From Candidatus Bathyarchaeia archaeon (GTDB lineage: Archaea; Thermoproteota; Bathyarchaeia; Bathyarchaeales; DTEX01): a stretch of DNA of 64,000 nt. Shown piece after piece: positions 9,624-18,214 of the stretch; within the stretch, counting starts at the first letter, position 1, and each line of letters begins with the position of its first letter. Made by a program: the position numbers and the translations under genes. Under the pieces are notes generated by a model. It had not been told where the DNA came from. It was given only the letters and a program-made list of their open reading frames with translations, and made no database searches. Location of the stretch: assembly GCA_038882715.1 (NCBI GenBank), contig JAVZNR010000005.1, positions 60,719 to 124,718 of the forward strand. The letters run 5' to 3'.

Positions 9624-10121
9624 ATGCCACTATCCGACTTCCTGAAAAACCTCAATATTCTCGATCCTAAGAAAGTGAAAGTTTTTCTCGAGGAGGAAAA
9701 TACGCTTAAGCTGGTCGTTGATGGAAAGGTTTTCTCAGGGCTTATGCCGGCTAGACCGTTTCCGATAACTCATCCTGAATTCATAATATTTAGAGACAGC
9801 TATGGGGTCGATGTCTGCATGATTAAAGATTATAGGGATCTCGATGAAATCTCTAGGAGAAATCTTCAGGCAATCTTAAATAAAATATATTTTATTCCTA
9901 AAATCCTGAGAATCAAGAGGATTGAAACTAGCGGAGACGAATTCTTATGGGAGGTTTTAACCGATAAAGGCCCAAAAATGTTCAGGACGAGGGGTCGTAT
10001 GAGCGTGATGCAGATTGAGAGACGGGTTGTCATAACTGATGTAAACGACAACGTCTATGAAATAGAAGATCTCTATAAGCTGGATCCGCATAGCATGAGC
10101 GAGATCGAGTCAACGATATAA
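9624..10121 (+). CDS. DUF1854-like partner protein of the ABC exporter
   Basis: Protein of about 165 residues resembling the DUF1854 family, known as a companion of MsbA-like ABC transporters in bacteria and archaea. Its biochemical role is unknown. The ARPFPITHPEFIIFRDSYG block near residue 45 and the later DVNDNVYEIEDL stretch are the recognisable features. An overlapping GTG start at 9615 is possible, but GAGGTGATC gives a proper spacing to the ATG at 9624. The gene directly follows the exporter gene, strongly suggesting translational coupling and a shared function. Confidence 0.7.
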   Translation: MPLSDFLKNLNILDPKKVKVFLEEENTLKLVVDGKVFSGLMPARPFPITHPEFIIFRDSYGVDVCMIKDYRDLDEISRRNLQAILNKIYFIPKILRIKRIETSGDEFLWEVLTDKGPKMFRTRGRMSVMQIERRVVITDVNDNVYEIEDLYKLDPHSMSEIESTI

Positions 10122-10148
10122 CATTGCAAGCAACTTCCCAGATTCGTG

Positions 10149-10775
10149 TTATTTGCTATAATCGTTGTTATTCAGCTTATTCTTTGAGGTTTTGGGAAAA
10201 GACTCGTTTATCCTGCTATTAGCGATGATCGCGGCTTCTTCAAGTATCTTCTCAGCCTCAATGCTTTCAGCGCTAAAATTCAGACTCTCTAGGGCGCTTC
10301 TACCCACCTCAATAGTCATTTCATCTAATATCTTCTCGACTTGAGCGAGCTCTGAGCTAATTTCAGGGGTGACGCTCGATATTTTTTCACGGGTCTCACC
10401 GATCACCTTCCTAGCTAAAGATATCGCTGACATAAAATTACCGTACTCGTAGAGAGTTCGGAGCCTTAACGCGGTCTTATCGAGAGATATCTTTGAATCT
10501 ATGAGTAGGCTTTTATGCCTTCTTATCTCTGAGAGTTCGTTAGCAAGCATTTTGGCTCTAGATTCATCGTGGCGTTCATATGCCCAAACTATTTTTTCCG
10601 ACATATCTTTCTCTCGTCTACTGTAGCGCTCAATATGCTCATCAATCTTATTTATCTGCAATTCAATACGTTTTATGGCCTTTTCAAATCTATCTTTTAG
10701 TGGAGGAACCGGTCGGAGAGCGCCTTTTAAGCCTTTAGATCCTTCCTCCCAGTCGCTAGAGAAGCTCAATGACAA
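10149..10775 (-). CDS. CdvB/ESCRT-III (Snf7)-like protein
   Basis: Alpha-helical, highly charged protein resembling archaeal CdvB/ESCRT-III paralogues, which polymerise on membranes in cell division and vesicle release. Family-like features are LRPVPPLKDRFEKAIKRIE near the N-terminus and long amphipathic helices throughout. No MIM2-type tail or winged helix is evident. The reading frame is open back to an ATG at 10859, but a TATA-like CTTAAAAATATA lies inside that extension and GGTGG precedes the TTG at 10775, giving the typical start just before SSDWEEG. It is divergent from the KaiC-family gene. Assignment rests on pattern only. Confidence 0.65.
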   Translation of the reverse strand: MSLSFSSDWEEGSKGLKGALRPVPPLKDRFEKAIKRIELQINKIDEHIERYSRREKDMSEKIVWAYERHDESRAKMLANELSEIRRHKSLLIDSKISLDKTALRLRTLYEYGNFMSAISLARKVIGETREKISSVTPEISSELAQVEKILDEMTIEVGRSALESLNFSAESIEAEKILEEAAIIANSRINESFPKTSKNKLNNNDYSK

Positions 10776-10927
10776 TCTTCCACCATCCCGGATTGAGTGA
10801 TAAGGGGGGAAGCGATAAGGCTTTCTAATATGTGGAGATATATTTTTAAGCAACAACATTTATATTCAATATCCCCATAATTAAGTATCAGCGTTTGATT
10901 TTACTAAGCGATTGGGGAGGAGTAGCA

Positions 10928-11683
10928 ATGGCTATCGAAAGGGTGTTGACCGGAATACCCGGATTTGATGAGATACTTAACGGTGGAATACCTAAGCGGA
11001 ACGTAGTCCTTCTAGCCGGCGGCCCCGGAACCGGGAAATCCATATTCGGCTACCAATACTTATATAATGGGCTGGTTAAAAAAGAGCCGGGCGTGTTCGT
11101 CGCCCTTGAGGAACACCCTGTCCAAGTTAGGCTCTCCATGGCTCAGTTTGGCTGGGATGTTTCTTCATATGAGGATAAGGGTTTATTCGCCCTGGTTGAT
11201 GCTTTCACCGCGGGGATAGGTGAGGCAGCTAAAAGAGAAAAATATGTTGTTAAGGTTCCCGATGACTTTCAGATGCTTATAGATGCGCTTAGAGCAGCCA
11301 TCAGGGATGTTGGCGCTGAAAGAGTTGTCGTGGACTCGGTCACAACGCTCTACATAACTAAGCCCGCCTTAGCGAGGAGCATGGTTCTACAGCTCAAAAA
11401 GGTTTTATCCGGGTTAGGGTGCACGTCAATTCTTGTCTCGCAGGTGAGCGTTACCGAAAGAGGATTTGGAGGCCCAGGTGTTGAGCACGCTGCCGACGGG
11501 ATAGTTAGGCTTGATCTAGATGAGATTAACGGTGAGCTTAAGCGCAGCATTATTGTCTGGAAGATGCGTGGCACATCTCACTCTATGAAAAGGCACTCTT
11601 TTGAAATAACTGACAGAGGCATAGTTATTAAGCCTAAAGAAGTAATTATATTATCTCGTGGGAGGATGAGCGAATATGAGTGA
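10928..11683 (+). CDS. KaiC/RadA-family ATPase (single KaiC domain)
   Basis: RecA-fold ATPase of the archaeal KaiC-like family with one domain. Visible motifs are [14 protein letters not shown] at the start, Walker A GGPGTGKS, and Walker [10 protein letters not shown]. The ATG at 10928 was chosen over the frame's earlier codon at 10895 because GGGAGGAG precedes it. A TATA-like CATTTATATTC (about 10857-10867) fits as promoter. Its stop overlaps the next gene by 8 bases. Such proteins often act with regulators in signalling; the role here is inferred from context only. Confidence 0.85.
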   Translation: MAIERVLTGIPGFDEILNGGIPKRNVVLLAGGPGTGKSIFGYQYLYNGLVKKEPGVFVALEEHPVQVRLSMAQFGWDVSSYEDKGLFALVDAFTAGIGEAAKREKYVVKVPDDFQMLIDALRAAIRDVGAERVVVDSVTTLYITKPALARSMVLQLKKVLSGLGCTSILVSQVSVTERGFGGPGVEHAADGIVRLDLDEINGELKRSIIVWKMRGTSHSMKRHSFEITDRGIVIKPKEVIILSRGRMSEYE

Positions 11684-12149
11684 AATACCTCTTTCACCGA
11701 TAGGTAGGGAGCAGATCCATAAACTGGAAGCCATACTGCTAATAAACAGCATATTTAGACCGGATGTTCTTGAAGAGCTAAAGAAGTCAGAGGAAAGGAT
11801 AACTTGGGTTGATAGCCTCGCGGTTGCGGCAGCGGCTTTAGCTAGGGAAAAAGCAAAGATGACGGTGTCCCAGATAGCGGATGAGCTCGGTAGAACCGAG
11901 GCAACTATAAGAAACCACTTACAGGGGAAGACTAGAGCGGGTCAGATAGTTAGAGAAACATATGAGAAGATTTCTAGGGAGAACGTAACTGTAATGTTGC
12001 CGGAGTTTATATCTACTGAAGAGATTAAACGCTTGAGGTCTGAATTAGAGGAGGAGCGTAAGAGAAGGCTGGAAGCGGAGAACATTCTTAAAGAGATTCA
12101 AGCGTTGTTAGCTCAGATGCTCGATCGAGTAAGTAGAGCCATAGCCTAA
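11676..12149 (+). CDS. HTH regulator coupled to the KaiC-family ATPase
   Basis: Protein of 157 residues with a central helix-turn-helix ([20 protein letters not shown], about residues 66-85) and a charged coiled-coil C-terminus (about 110-150). It looks like a sequence-specific regulator. It overlaps the KaiC-family gene by 8 bases, so the two are translationally coupled and the ATPase may control it. The target genes are not known, and no member of this pair is recognised by name. Confidence 0.7.
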   Translation: MSEIPLSPIGREQIHKLEAILLINSIFRPDVLEELKKSEERITWVDSLAVAAAALAREKAKMTVSQIADELGRTEATIRNHLQGKTRAGQIVRETYEKISRENVTVMLPEFISTEEIKRLRSELEEERKRRLEAENILKEIQALLAQMLDRVSRAIA

Positions 12150-12197
12150 ATCTTCTTTGAGCGTTAAGCATTTAATACGTGATGACATAGAGGATTA

Positions 12198-12722
12198 ATG
12201 ATGGATATTTTCGATATTTTCAAACTTAGAAGAAGTATCCGTGCTTTCACCAGCGAGGAGGTTAGCGACGAGGAGATTGAAAAGATTCTTGAGGCCGCTA
12301 GGTGGGCTCCTTCAGCTGGAAATATTCAACCGTGGGAATTTATTGTAATCAAGAGACCCGACATTAAAAGAGAGATCGCTAGAGCGGCTTTAAACCAAAC
12401 TTTCATAGAAGAGGCCCCCATAGTTATAGTCGTGTGTGCGGATGAAGCTAAATCCAGCAGAGTTTATGGAAGCCGGGGAGCGACATTGTACTGCATACAG
12501 GATACTGCCGCAGCCATAGAAAACATGCTTCTAGCAGTATGCGCGCTAGGCCTAGGAGCATGCTGGGTCGGCGCATTCTATGAAGAAGAAGTTAGGCGGA
12601 TTTTAAAGATACCTAGAGGTTTAAGGCCGGTTGCAATAGTGCCCATAGGGCACCCGGCTGAGAAACCCCGTCCACCCAACAAAAGACCATTAAAAGAGAT
12701 AGTTCACCATGAGACATTTTAG
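12198..12722 (+). CDS. Nitroreductase-family FMN oxidoreductase
   Basis: FMN-dependent oxidoreductase of the nitroreductase family. The hallmark N-terminus RRSIRAFTSEEV, the APSAGNIQPWEFIVI block (about residues 37-51) and GLGACWVGAF near residue 118 place the FMN site. The length of 174 residues is standard. Two adjacent ATG codons at 12198 and 12201 are equally possible, after GAGGATTA. It has no operon partner: the preceding gene ends about 50 bases away and the next one is on the opposite strand. The natural substrate is unknown. Confidence 0.88.
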   Translation: MMDIFDIFKLRRSIRAFTSEEVSDEEIEKILEAARWAPSAGNIQPWEFIVIKRPDIKREIARAALNQTFIEEAPIVIVVCADEAKSSRVYGSRGATLYCIQDTAAAIENMLLAVCALGLGACWVGAFYEEEVRRILKIPRGLRPVAIVPIGHPAEKPRPPNKRPLKEIVHHETF

Positions 12723-12733
12723 GCTATTAAGCC

Positions 12734-13168
12734 CTATACCCTCTTTATATTACAGAAGGCTTTAGCGGCTTCTAGGATCTCATCAGCTTGCTCCTCCGTT
12801 AGGAGGTATCCATGCAAATATTTTCCTTTAGCTCTCAATCCGCTTAACACGGTCTCCTTGATTAACAGAGGTGGATCAAACCTATACAGCTCGCTGAAAA
12901 CTATCGCCCCCCTCCAACCCATCTTTTCACATTCGCGTCTTTCCTCATCGCTAAGATCTTCCTTCTTCACAAACCCTTTCACTACACCATATCCTATGAG
13001 CGAGTCTCCTCCCTCAAAACGCTTAGCGAAAAATATTAGATTCCCCTTTTCCCAGCGCCTAGGAACGCCGGGATAATACTTCTTTATCGTGAAAACCTGC
13101 TCAACCCACTCATCTCTGGTTATGCGCAAAATATAGTTCTTGGATAAACCGCCATGTTCTGTGTTCAA
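12734..13168 (-). CDS. Hypothetical protein, possible PUA/EVE-like fold
   Basis: Unrecognised 144-residue protein. The pattern KGNLIFFAKRFEGGDSLIGYGVVKGF resembles the beta-barrel core of PUA/EVE-like domains that bind modified bases or RNA, but this is a shape-based guess. No cysteines suggest metal binding and no membrane segment is present. It lies 90 bases downstream of the aIF2 gamma gene on the same strand and could be co-transcribed, which would fit an RNA-related role. Confidence 0.5.
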   Translation of the reverse strand: MNTEHGGLSKNYILRITRDEWVEQVFTIKKYYPGVPRRWEKGNLIFFAKRFEGGDSLIGYGVVKGFVKKEDLSDEERRECEKMGWRGAIVFSELYRFDPPLLIKETVLSGLRAKGKYLHGYLLTEEQADEILEAAKAFCNIKRV

Positions 13169-13258
13169 GACGAAGCACGCAGCCTGATCTCTAAAAATAC
13201 TATTTATATCTGATCTGATGAAGATAAAAGCGTTTGTTTTATCCGCTATCTCAGTTGA

Positions 13259-14494
13259 CTACTTCACTATTCCGTAGCCAATTAATCTCCATCTACCCAT
13301 TATTTTCCGGCTTATCGCAACTCTTGATTTCTCTTCACTGCAAACTGGCCGTGTAAGCTTAAGTTCCACAGTGCCGCCCTTTATGTGCGTAACATTTCCA
13401 GTTGTAATGGCTGTTCCAACATCAAGTAGAAGCGTCTCTCCAACAGTTATCTGCTTCACCTCAGTCTGCTCCCGCGCCCCAATAACTCGTTCAAAAAGAT
13501 GCGCCTCTATGGTTAAATCATACCTTGTAGGCGGAAGCAAGCCCGGTTTACCAACAACATTTCCCGATAATTTATCAGCCTTAGTTAGAGACGGGTCGAG
13601 AAGCGTGCCTACACCGACAAGGCCGCCGCAAACAGCCTCCTCAACCCTTCTCCCTCCAGCGTGAAGGCTCGTTATGCGGGTGAGCAACGACTCATATACG
13701 CCCCTAGAAGAGCTAATTCCAGGCCTTATTTCAATCTCTTCCCCAACTCTAAACTTGCCTTGAAGTATTGATCCACCTATAACGCCTCCAACGAGGCTCT
13801 CGACGGGAGTTCCGGGCTTATTAACGTCGAATGATCGGACGGCGTACATGTATGGGGGTTTTGCCGGATCGCGTGGAGGGGTTGGAATATATTTTTCTAT
13901 AGCGTACAGTAGCAGGTCTATGTTAACTGAGTGAAGCGCTGAAACGGGTATTATCGGCGCACCCTCAGCCACTGTTCCCTTCGTGAACTCAACTATCTCC
14001 TTATAGCTTTCGAGAGCCCGCTTCTTATCGACGAGATCTATTTTCGTCTGCGCGATAACAATCTTATTGACCCCAATTATCTCTATTGCGGCCAAATGCT
14101 CACGGGTCTGGGGCTGAGGACACGGCTCATCGGCCGCTATAACCAGTATAACGCCGTCCATAACCGCGGCTCCTGAAAGCATGGTCGCCATCAAAGCCTC
14201 ATGGCCAGGCGAATCCACAAAGCTTAACGCTCTAACAAACTCGGTCTTTGCTCCGCATCTTGGGCAAATCTCGCTGGTGGAATAGTTATGCGGGGCTTCA
14301 CATACCGGACACTTATAAACCGGGGCATCAGCGTAACCGAGCTTTATAGTTATGCCTCTTTTCAACTCTTCACTGTGTCTTGAAGCCCAAACCCCGGTGA
14401 TGGCTTCAACAAGCGTGGTTTTTCCATGATCTACATGACCTATTGTACCAATATTTACTTCTGGTTGGCGTGGAAGACCGTTACCTTTAACCAT
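13259..14494 (-). CDS. eif2g: Translation initiation factor aIF2 gamma subunit
   Basis: GTPase subunit of archaeal initiation factor 2, which brings initiator Met-tRNA to the small ribosomal subunit. G1 is [12 protein letters not shown] near residue 18. The gamma-specific zinc knuckle is visible as CPVCEAPHN...CPRC (about 55-75), and G3 as VDSPGHE. The frame is open further upstream, but the ATG at 14494 gives MVKGNGLPRQPEVNIG, the normal archaeal N-terminus, and 411 residues. GGTGAG lies just upstream. The alpha subunit gene is at 15751-16569 on the other strand. Confidence 0.96.
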   Translation of the reverse strand: MVKGNGLPRQPEVNIGTIGHVDHGKTTLVEAITGVWASRHSEELKRGITIKLGYADAPVYKCPVCEAPHNYSTSEICPRCGAKTEFVRALSFVDSPGHEALMATMLSGAAVMDGVILVIAADEPCPQPQTREHLAAIEIIGVNKIVIAQTKIDLVDKKRALESYKEIVEFTKGTVAEGAPIIPVSALHSVNIDLLLYAIEKYIPTPPRDPAKPPYMYAVRSFDVNKPGTPVESLVGGVIGGSILQGKFRVGEEIEIRPGISSSRGVYESLLTRITSLHAGGRRVEEAVCGGLVGVGTLLDPSLTKADKLSGNVVGKPGLLPPTRYDLTIEAHLFERVIGAREQTEVKQITVGETLLLDVGTAITTGNVTHIKGGTVELKLTRPVCSEEKSRVAISRKIMGRWRLIGYGIVK

Positions 14495-14626
14495 ACTCAC
14501 CAACAGTAGAGGAGAGAGCTCAGAGCAATATAAATAAATCGGAAAAGGCAACTCCGTCAAAATCTTCTTTAAAAGAAGGTTTATAGGAAACGTTTGTCTC
14601 CTTAAAATTGTGACGGTGATTTAAGA

Positions 14627-15211
14627 ATGGCTACTTGCAGTAGATGCGGCTTTAAGTTACCTGAAGGCGCAGCCTTCTGCCCGAACTGTGGAGCGCCCGT
14701 TGAAAGGGTTGAAGAAGCGGCTCCATCAGACTCGATAGCCGGTCTTTTAAGGCTCGGCTTAATGGGGTCCTTTCTCTCTCTAGCGATTTCGGTTCTCGCC
14801 GGACCTGTAAACCTATATTTTGTGCCACCTTTTCTATCAGCCTTAGCAGTCATATACTTCTCTAGGTTAAATAGGCTTAAAGATGCGGTCATAGTTGCTA
14901 TGGCGATTTATCTTTTCACCGATGCGATTATCACAGGTCTATTTCTAGGCACGATCTATGCATCTAACCAAACATTGGCAGAATATTACAATGGTTATAT
15001 GCCGACAATAATAGATGTACTGATGTACACGATTTCGCCGATAATGGCCATAATTGCCGGATACGTTGGCTTCAAAATATCGCCTAGAAAAAAGGAGGAA
15101 GCCTACTTCAAAGGTGGCGGGGTTGAGCCAACTCTAACCTATAGTTTGGGGAGAGGGCTCAAAAAACTTAAATATGTTTTCCTAGGCTCTTATAAAGTTG
15201 ATAAATGTTAG
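14627..15211 (+). CDS. Membrane protein with N-terminal zinc ribbon
   Basis: Unnamed 194-residue protein. A zinc ribbon (CSRC and CPNC, cysteines at residues 4, 7, 18 and 21) is followed by about four membrane segments between residues 40 and 150, and a short basic tail. This zinc-ribbon-plus-helices layout is common in archaeal proteins of unknown role. It sits immediately upstream of the ribosomal protein eL42 gene, whose TATA-like box (CTTAAATATG) lies inside the end of this gene. Confidence 0.65.
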   Translation: MATCSRCGFKLPEGAAFCPNCGAPVERVEEAAPSDSIAGLLRLGLMGSFLSLAISVLAGPVNLYFVPPFLSALAVIYFSRLNRLKDAVIVAMAIYLFTDAIITGLFLGTIYASNQTLAEYYNGYMPTIIDVLMYTISPIMAIIAGYVGFKISPRKKEEAYFKGGGVEPTLTYSLGRGLKKLKYVFLGSYKVDKC

Positions 15212-15226
15212 CGTGGCGAACAACTG

Positions 15227-15502
15227 ATGAATGTACCAAAGGAGATAAGAACCTATTGCCCAAAATGCAATAAACATACTGTACACTCCGTCTCCATATA
15301 TAAGGACGGTAGGCGCAGAGCTCTCGCCAAAGGAGAACGCGCCCATGAAAGGGAGAGAAAAGGTTACGGTGGACAAAAGTATCCCATACTTAGGCGGAAA
15401 GCTAAGACGACAAAGAAACAGGCGCTAAAGCTCAGATGTAAGGACTGCGGATACACTTTCCAAAGAGAAGGCATACGCCTAAAGAAGCTCGAGATACAGT
15501 AA
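15227..15502 (+). CDS. rpl44e: Large-subunit ribosomal protein eL42 (L44e)
   Basis: Zinc-binding protein of the large ribosomal subunit near the E site. The two CxxC pairs (YCPKCNKHT at residues 10-18 and RCKDCGYTF near 72-80) and the basic YGGQKYPILRRKAKTTKK block identify it. Length 91 residues. It starts the conserved archaeal string eL42 / eS27 / aIF2 alpha / Nop10 / PAC2, all on the plus strand with short gaps. Confidence 0.97.
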   Translation: MNVPKEIRTYCPKCNKHTVHSVSIYKDGRRRALAKGERAHERERKGYGGQKYPILRRKAKTTKKQALKLRCKDCGYTFQREGIRLKKLEIQ

Positions 15503-15543
15503 CAATGCGGTAGGTTAATCTCGACTGAGGGAGGCGGCTTCAA

Positions 15544-15741
15544 ATGAGACTTTGGGAAAAGATCATTCCAAGACCGAGAAGTAGTTTTATACAGGTTAAA
15601 TGTGCCGAATGCGGAAATGAACAGACTATTTTTAGCCATGTGTCTTCCATTGTACGCTGTAATATTTGCGGAGCTATTCTCGCGGAACCAACTGGCGGAA
15701 AGGCAAACGTTAAAGGCGAGATAGTGGCTAAATTTGGTTAG
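15544..15741 (+). CDS. rps27e: Small-subunit ribosomal protein eS27
   Basis: Small zinc-finger ribosomal protein of 65 residues. It has the C4 zinc motif (KCAECGNEQ...RCNICGAIL) and the ending GEIVAKFG typical for eS27. It is preceded by GGGAGGCGG and lies between eL42 and aIF2 alpha in the standard archaeal order. Confidence 0.97.
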   Translation: MRLWEKIIPRPRSSFIQVKCAECGNEQTIFSHVSSIVRCNICGAILAEPTGGKANVKGEIVAKFG

Positions 15742-15750
15742 CGGGTGTTG

Positions 15751-16569
15751 ATGAAACATATGCCTATGCCTACATCTAAAGCTGAAGAGTGGCCAGAGGT
15801 CGGCGAGCTCGTAATATCAACTGTTAAGGAGATAACGGATTACGGGGCATATGTTACGCTAGATGAGTATGGAAAAGAGGGCTTTCTCCACATTTCTGAG
15901 ATATCGTCTGGGTGGATAAGAAATATCCGCGATTATGTTCGCGAGGGTGAAAAAGTAGTCTTAAAAGTTTTAAGGGTTGATCCGTTTAGAAACCAGATAG
16001 ATTTATCGCTTAGAAGAGTTACTCAGCGTGAGAAGAGAGAGAAAATTCTGCTTTGGAAGAGAAGCAGAAAAGCTGAAAGCTTGCTTAGGAGTGCGGCTCA
16101 AAGGCTTGGGATGCCTTTAGAGAAATTATATGATGTCATTTCCGAACCGTTTAGGAAAAACTTCAGCGATATTTACGATGGCTTAGAGGCAGCTGCCAGA
16201 GAAGGCGAAGCTGTCTTGATAAAAGCCGGCTTGCCTAAAGAGGTCGCTGAGGCTCTCACAAGCATAGCTAAAGAAAAGATTAAAGTGACGACTGTTAAGG
16301 TTAGAGGCATATTGAACTTAACCTGCACAAAGCCCGACGGCGTCCTAAGGATAAAAGATGCCCTGTTAAAGGCTAAGGAGGCTGGGTCTACAAGTAGATC
16401 CAGCGTCAACATATATGTGGCAGCTCCACCCAAATATTACGTGGAGGTCATGGCTAAAGATTATAAGGAGGCGAACGCTATTTTAAAGAAGGTGGCGGAC
16501 ACAGCGATAAACATTATAACGAGCCTTGGAGGACAAGGATCCTTTACAGCTGAAGGTGGACAAAAGTAG
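15751..16569 (+). CDS. eif2a: Translation initiation factor aIF2 alpha subunit
   Basis: Alpha subunit of aIF2. An N-terminal S1 domain (about residues 15-90, with ITDYGAYVTLDEYGKEGFLH and the SLRRV end), a helical middle domain and an alpha/beta C-terminal domain that binds the gamma subunit are all present. GTG (15745), TTG (15748) and ATG (15751) are adjacent possible starts; ATG is used. The Ser regulated by kinases in eukaryotes is in the S1 loop region (EISSGWIRNIRDY). It lies directly after eS27 and its end abuts the Nop10 gene. Confidence 0.95.
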   Translation: MKHMPMPTSKAEEWPEVGELVISTVKEITDYGAYVTLDEYGKEGFLHISEISSGWIRNIRDYVREGEKVVLKVLRVDPFRNQIDLSLRRVTQREKREKILLWKRSRKAESLLRSAAQRLGMPLEKLYDVISEPFRKNFSDIYDGLEAAAREGEAVLIKAGLPKEVAEALTSIAKEKIKVTTVKVRGILNLTCTKPDGVLRIKDALLKAKEAGSTSRSSVNIYVAAPPKYYVEVMAKDYKEANAILKKVADTAINIITSLGGQGSFTAEGGQK

Positions 16570-16580
16570 TGGTTTGGCTG

Positions 16581-16769
16581 ATGAGAAAATGTGTAAAATG
16601 CGGAAGATACACGCTTAAAAGGGACCTTTGCCCATATTGTCATGGAGAAGTGCGCGTTCCGCACCCAGCTAAGTTTTCCCCGGACGATAAGTATGCCATA
16701 TATAAAGGCATGTTGAGGAGCGTATCGACAGGTGAAGAAAACCACGATAATAGAGAAGGAAGAAGTTGA
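16581..16769 (+). CDS. nop10: H/ACA RNP component Nop10
   Basis: Small zinc-binding core protein of H/ACA ribonucleoproteins, which guide pseudouridylation together with Cbf5, L7Ae and Gar1. The zinc ribbon KCVKCGRYTLKRDLCPYC and the following PHPAKFSPDDKYAIYK stretch are characteristic. The ATG at 16581 gives about 62 residues; an earlier GTG at 16569 is possible but unnecessary. Its 3' end overlaps the next gene by 38 bases. Confidence 0.95.
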   Translation: MRKCVKCGRYTLKRDLCPYCHGEVRVPHPAKFSPDDKYAIYKGMLRSVSTGEENHDNREGRS

Positions 16770-17505
16770 ATTAAGGAGCCCGGTTCTTATAGAGGGGCTT
16801 CCGGGCCTAGGAATGGTTGGCAAAATAGCCGTTAAATATCTAATAAAACAGCTGAAAGCTAGAAAATTCGCTGAGATGTATTCCCCCCATTTCGCCTATT
16901 ATGCTCTGGTAGACAGTAAAGGGGTTGTAAGCTTACTTAAAAACGAGTTTTATTATTGGAAGAATGAGTCTGGCGAGAATGATTTGATACTTTTAACAGG
17001 GGACAGCCAGGCGCAGACGGTTGAAGGACAATATGAGGTTGCTGATGCAATTCTAGAATTCGCGAGAAAAAAGAATACGAAGTTGATCATAACTGTCGGA
17101 GGGTATAGGAAAGATGTCACGGGCACACCTCAGGTGTTTGCTTCAGCCACAAGCCCAGAGGTTTTTAAAAAAGCGTTGGACGCGGGTTCTCTCTGTAGTC
17201 CTTCAGGAAGCCCAATTGTAGGTGCGGCTGGATTATTGCTTGGTCTAGCGAAGTTTAAATGTATTGATGGTGTATGCCTATTAGGTGAGACTCCGGGATA
17301 TATACCGGATCCGAGGGCTGCGAAAAGCGTTTTAACAGTTATTATGAGGATGCTTGACTTAAAGCTTGATTTAACAGATCTAGATAAGGAGATTCATAGG
17401 ATTGCGCAGGTCGAGGAAGAGATGAGGAGAATCGAGGAGCAGCGTAGAGCCGCTGAAAGAGAGATGTTGAGAGAAGAGAAAGAGAGAGTATCTTATATCG
17501 GGTAG
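16732..17505 (+). CDS. PAC2-family proteasome assembly chaperone
   Basis: Archaeal member of the PAC2/PbaB family, implicated in proteasome assembly. It shows the family pattern SPVLIEGLPGLGMVGKIA at the N-terminus, GGYRKDVTG and the GAAGLLLGLAK loop, and ends in a charged helix (about residues 225-255). It starts with GTG at 16732, inside the end of nop10. This linkage after eL42-eS27-aIF2 alpha-Nop10 is a well-known archaeal neighbourhood and supports the call. Confidence 0.9.
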   Translation: MKKTTIIEKEEVELRSPVLIEGLPGLGMVGKIAVKYLIKQLKARKFAEMYSPHFAYYALVDSKGVVSLLKNEFYYWKNESGENDLILLTGDSQAQTVEGQYEVADAILEFARKKNTKLIITVGGYRKDVTGTPQVFASATSPEVFKKALDAGSLCSPSGSPIVGAAGLLLGLAKFKCIDGVCLLGETPGYIPDPRAAKSVLTVIMRMLDLKLDLTDLDKEIHRIAQVEEEMRRIEEQRRAAEREMLREEKERVSYIG

Positions 17506-17526
17506 GGCAAATCTAGATTTCAGCCT

Positions 17527-18081
17527 CTATATAATGAAATCTTTTTGCCTAACCATGTATTTTTGAAGAATCCGCCTGTAATCTTCGAGGTCGCTTATTG
17601 TATGGTTTATCACGCTCACATACAGGTTTATAGCGTCATATATCTCCTTTTCAGAATCCGCCTCAAGAATATCGCCTTCGATCTGCTCAGCTATTAGCTG
17701 CGTCAACTCATTTCGTCTAGAGACCAGCTTAAAAGGCTCTAAAATCCTCCTTTTAAGCTCGTTAACCTCAGGTTTAGGTAAGTCTCCTCTAACCACCCGC
17801 TCCACAATATCCTCTATGGTATCCTCGTCTGAAAGCGGTACACTTTTCCTAGATGCAACATCCCCCTTAGGTGTCAAAAATATAACTAAAGGAATGCTTT
17901 TGACGCTATAGATTTCAGCGATATCTTCATTTTCAGGGTCCTCAACATTAATTAAACGAATACGTATGTTAGGCCTTTTTCTCTGAAGCTTTTTCACTAT
18001 TGGGATGAGCTTTCTTCTGCTCTCGTAGAGATCCGAGTAAAAATACATTATTTCAATTTTTTCTTTTTTCACGTCACCCAT
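17527..18081 (-). CDS. Thioredoxin-fold protein lacking the CxxC active site
   Basis: Protein of 184 residues whose first half (about 5-95) has a thioredoxin/glutaredoxin pattern: IMYFYSDLY...RLINVEDPENEDIAEIYSVKSIPLVIFLTPKG, including the cis-Pro in SIPLV. The usual CxxC after the first strand is replaced by DLYESR, and the chain contains no cysteine, so it cannot do thiol redox chemistry. The second half is a helical extension (about 110-180) of unknown role. It may serve as a binding module. Confidence 0.65.
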   Translation of the reverse strand: MGDVKKEKIEIMYFYSDLYESRRKLIPIVKKLQRKRPNIRIRLINVEDPENEDIAEIYSVKSIPLVIFLTPKGDVASRKSVPLSDEDTIEDIVERVVRGDLPKPEVNELKRRILEPFKLVSRRNELTQLIAEQIEGDILEADSEKEIYDAINLYVSVINHTISDLEDYRRILQKYMVRQKDFII

Positions 18082-18214
18082 TTTTATGAGGACACCTTTA
18101 ATTGCCCAGTCATATAGTGATGGCTTTTGGTTTATTGCTCGTTTTTAAACCTCTGCAAATAAAATATTGGGGGTGTTAGAGCTTACAGGGAGTGTTGTAC
18201 TAGAATTTTTGCGT

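Noticed and set aside
18082..18214. Search for the uS10 gene or a tRNA next to EF-1 alpha, as in many archaea.
   Set aside because: The 130-base spacer holds neither; the neighbour is a thioredoxin-fold gene.
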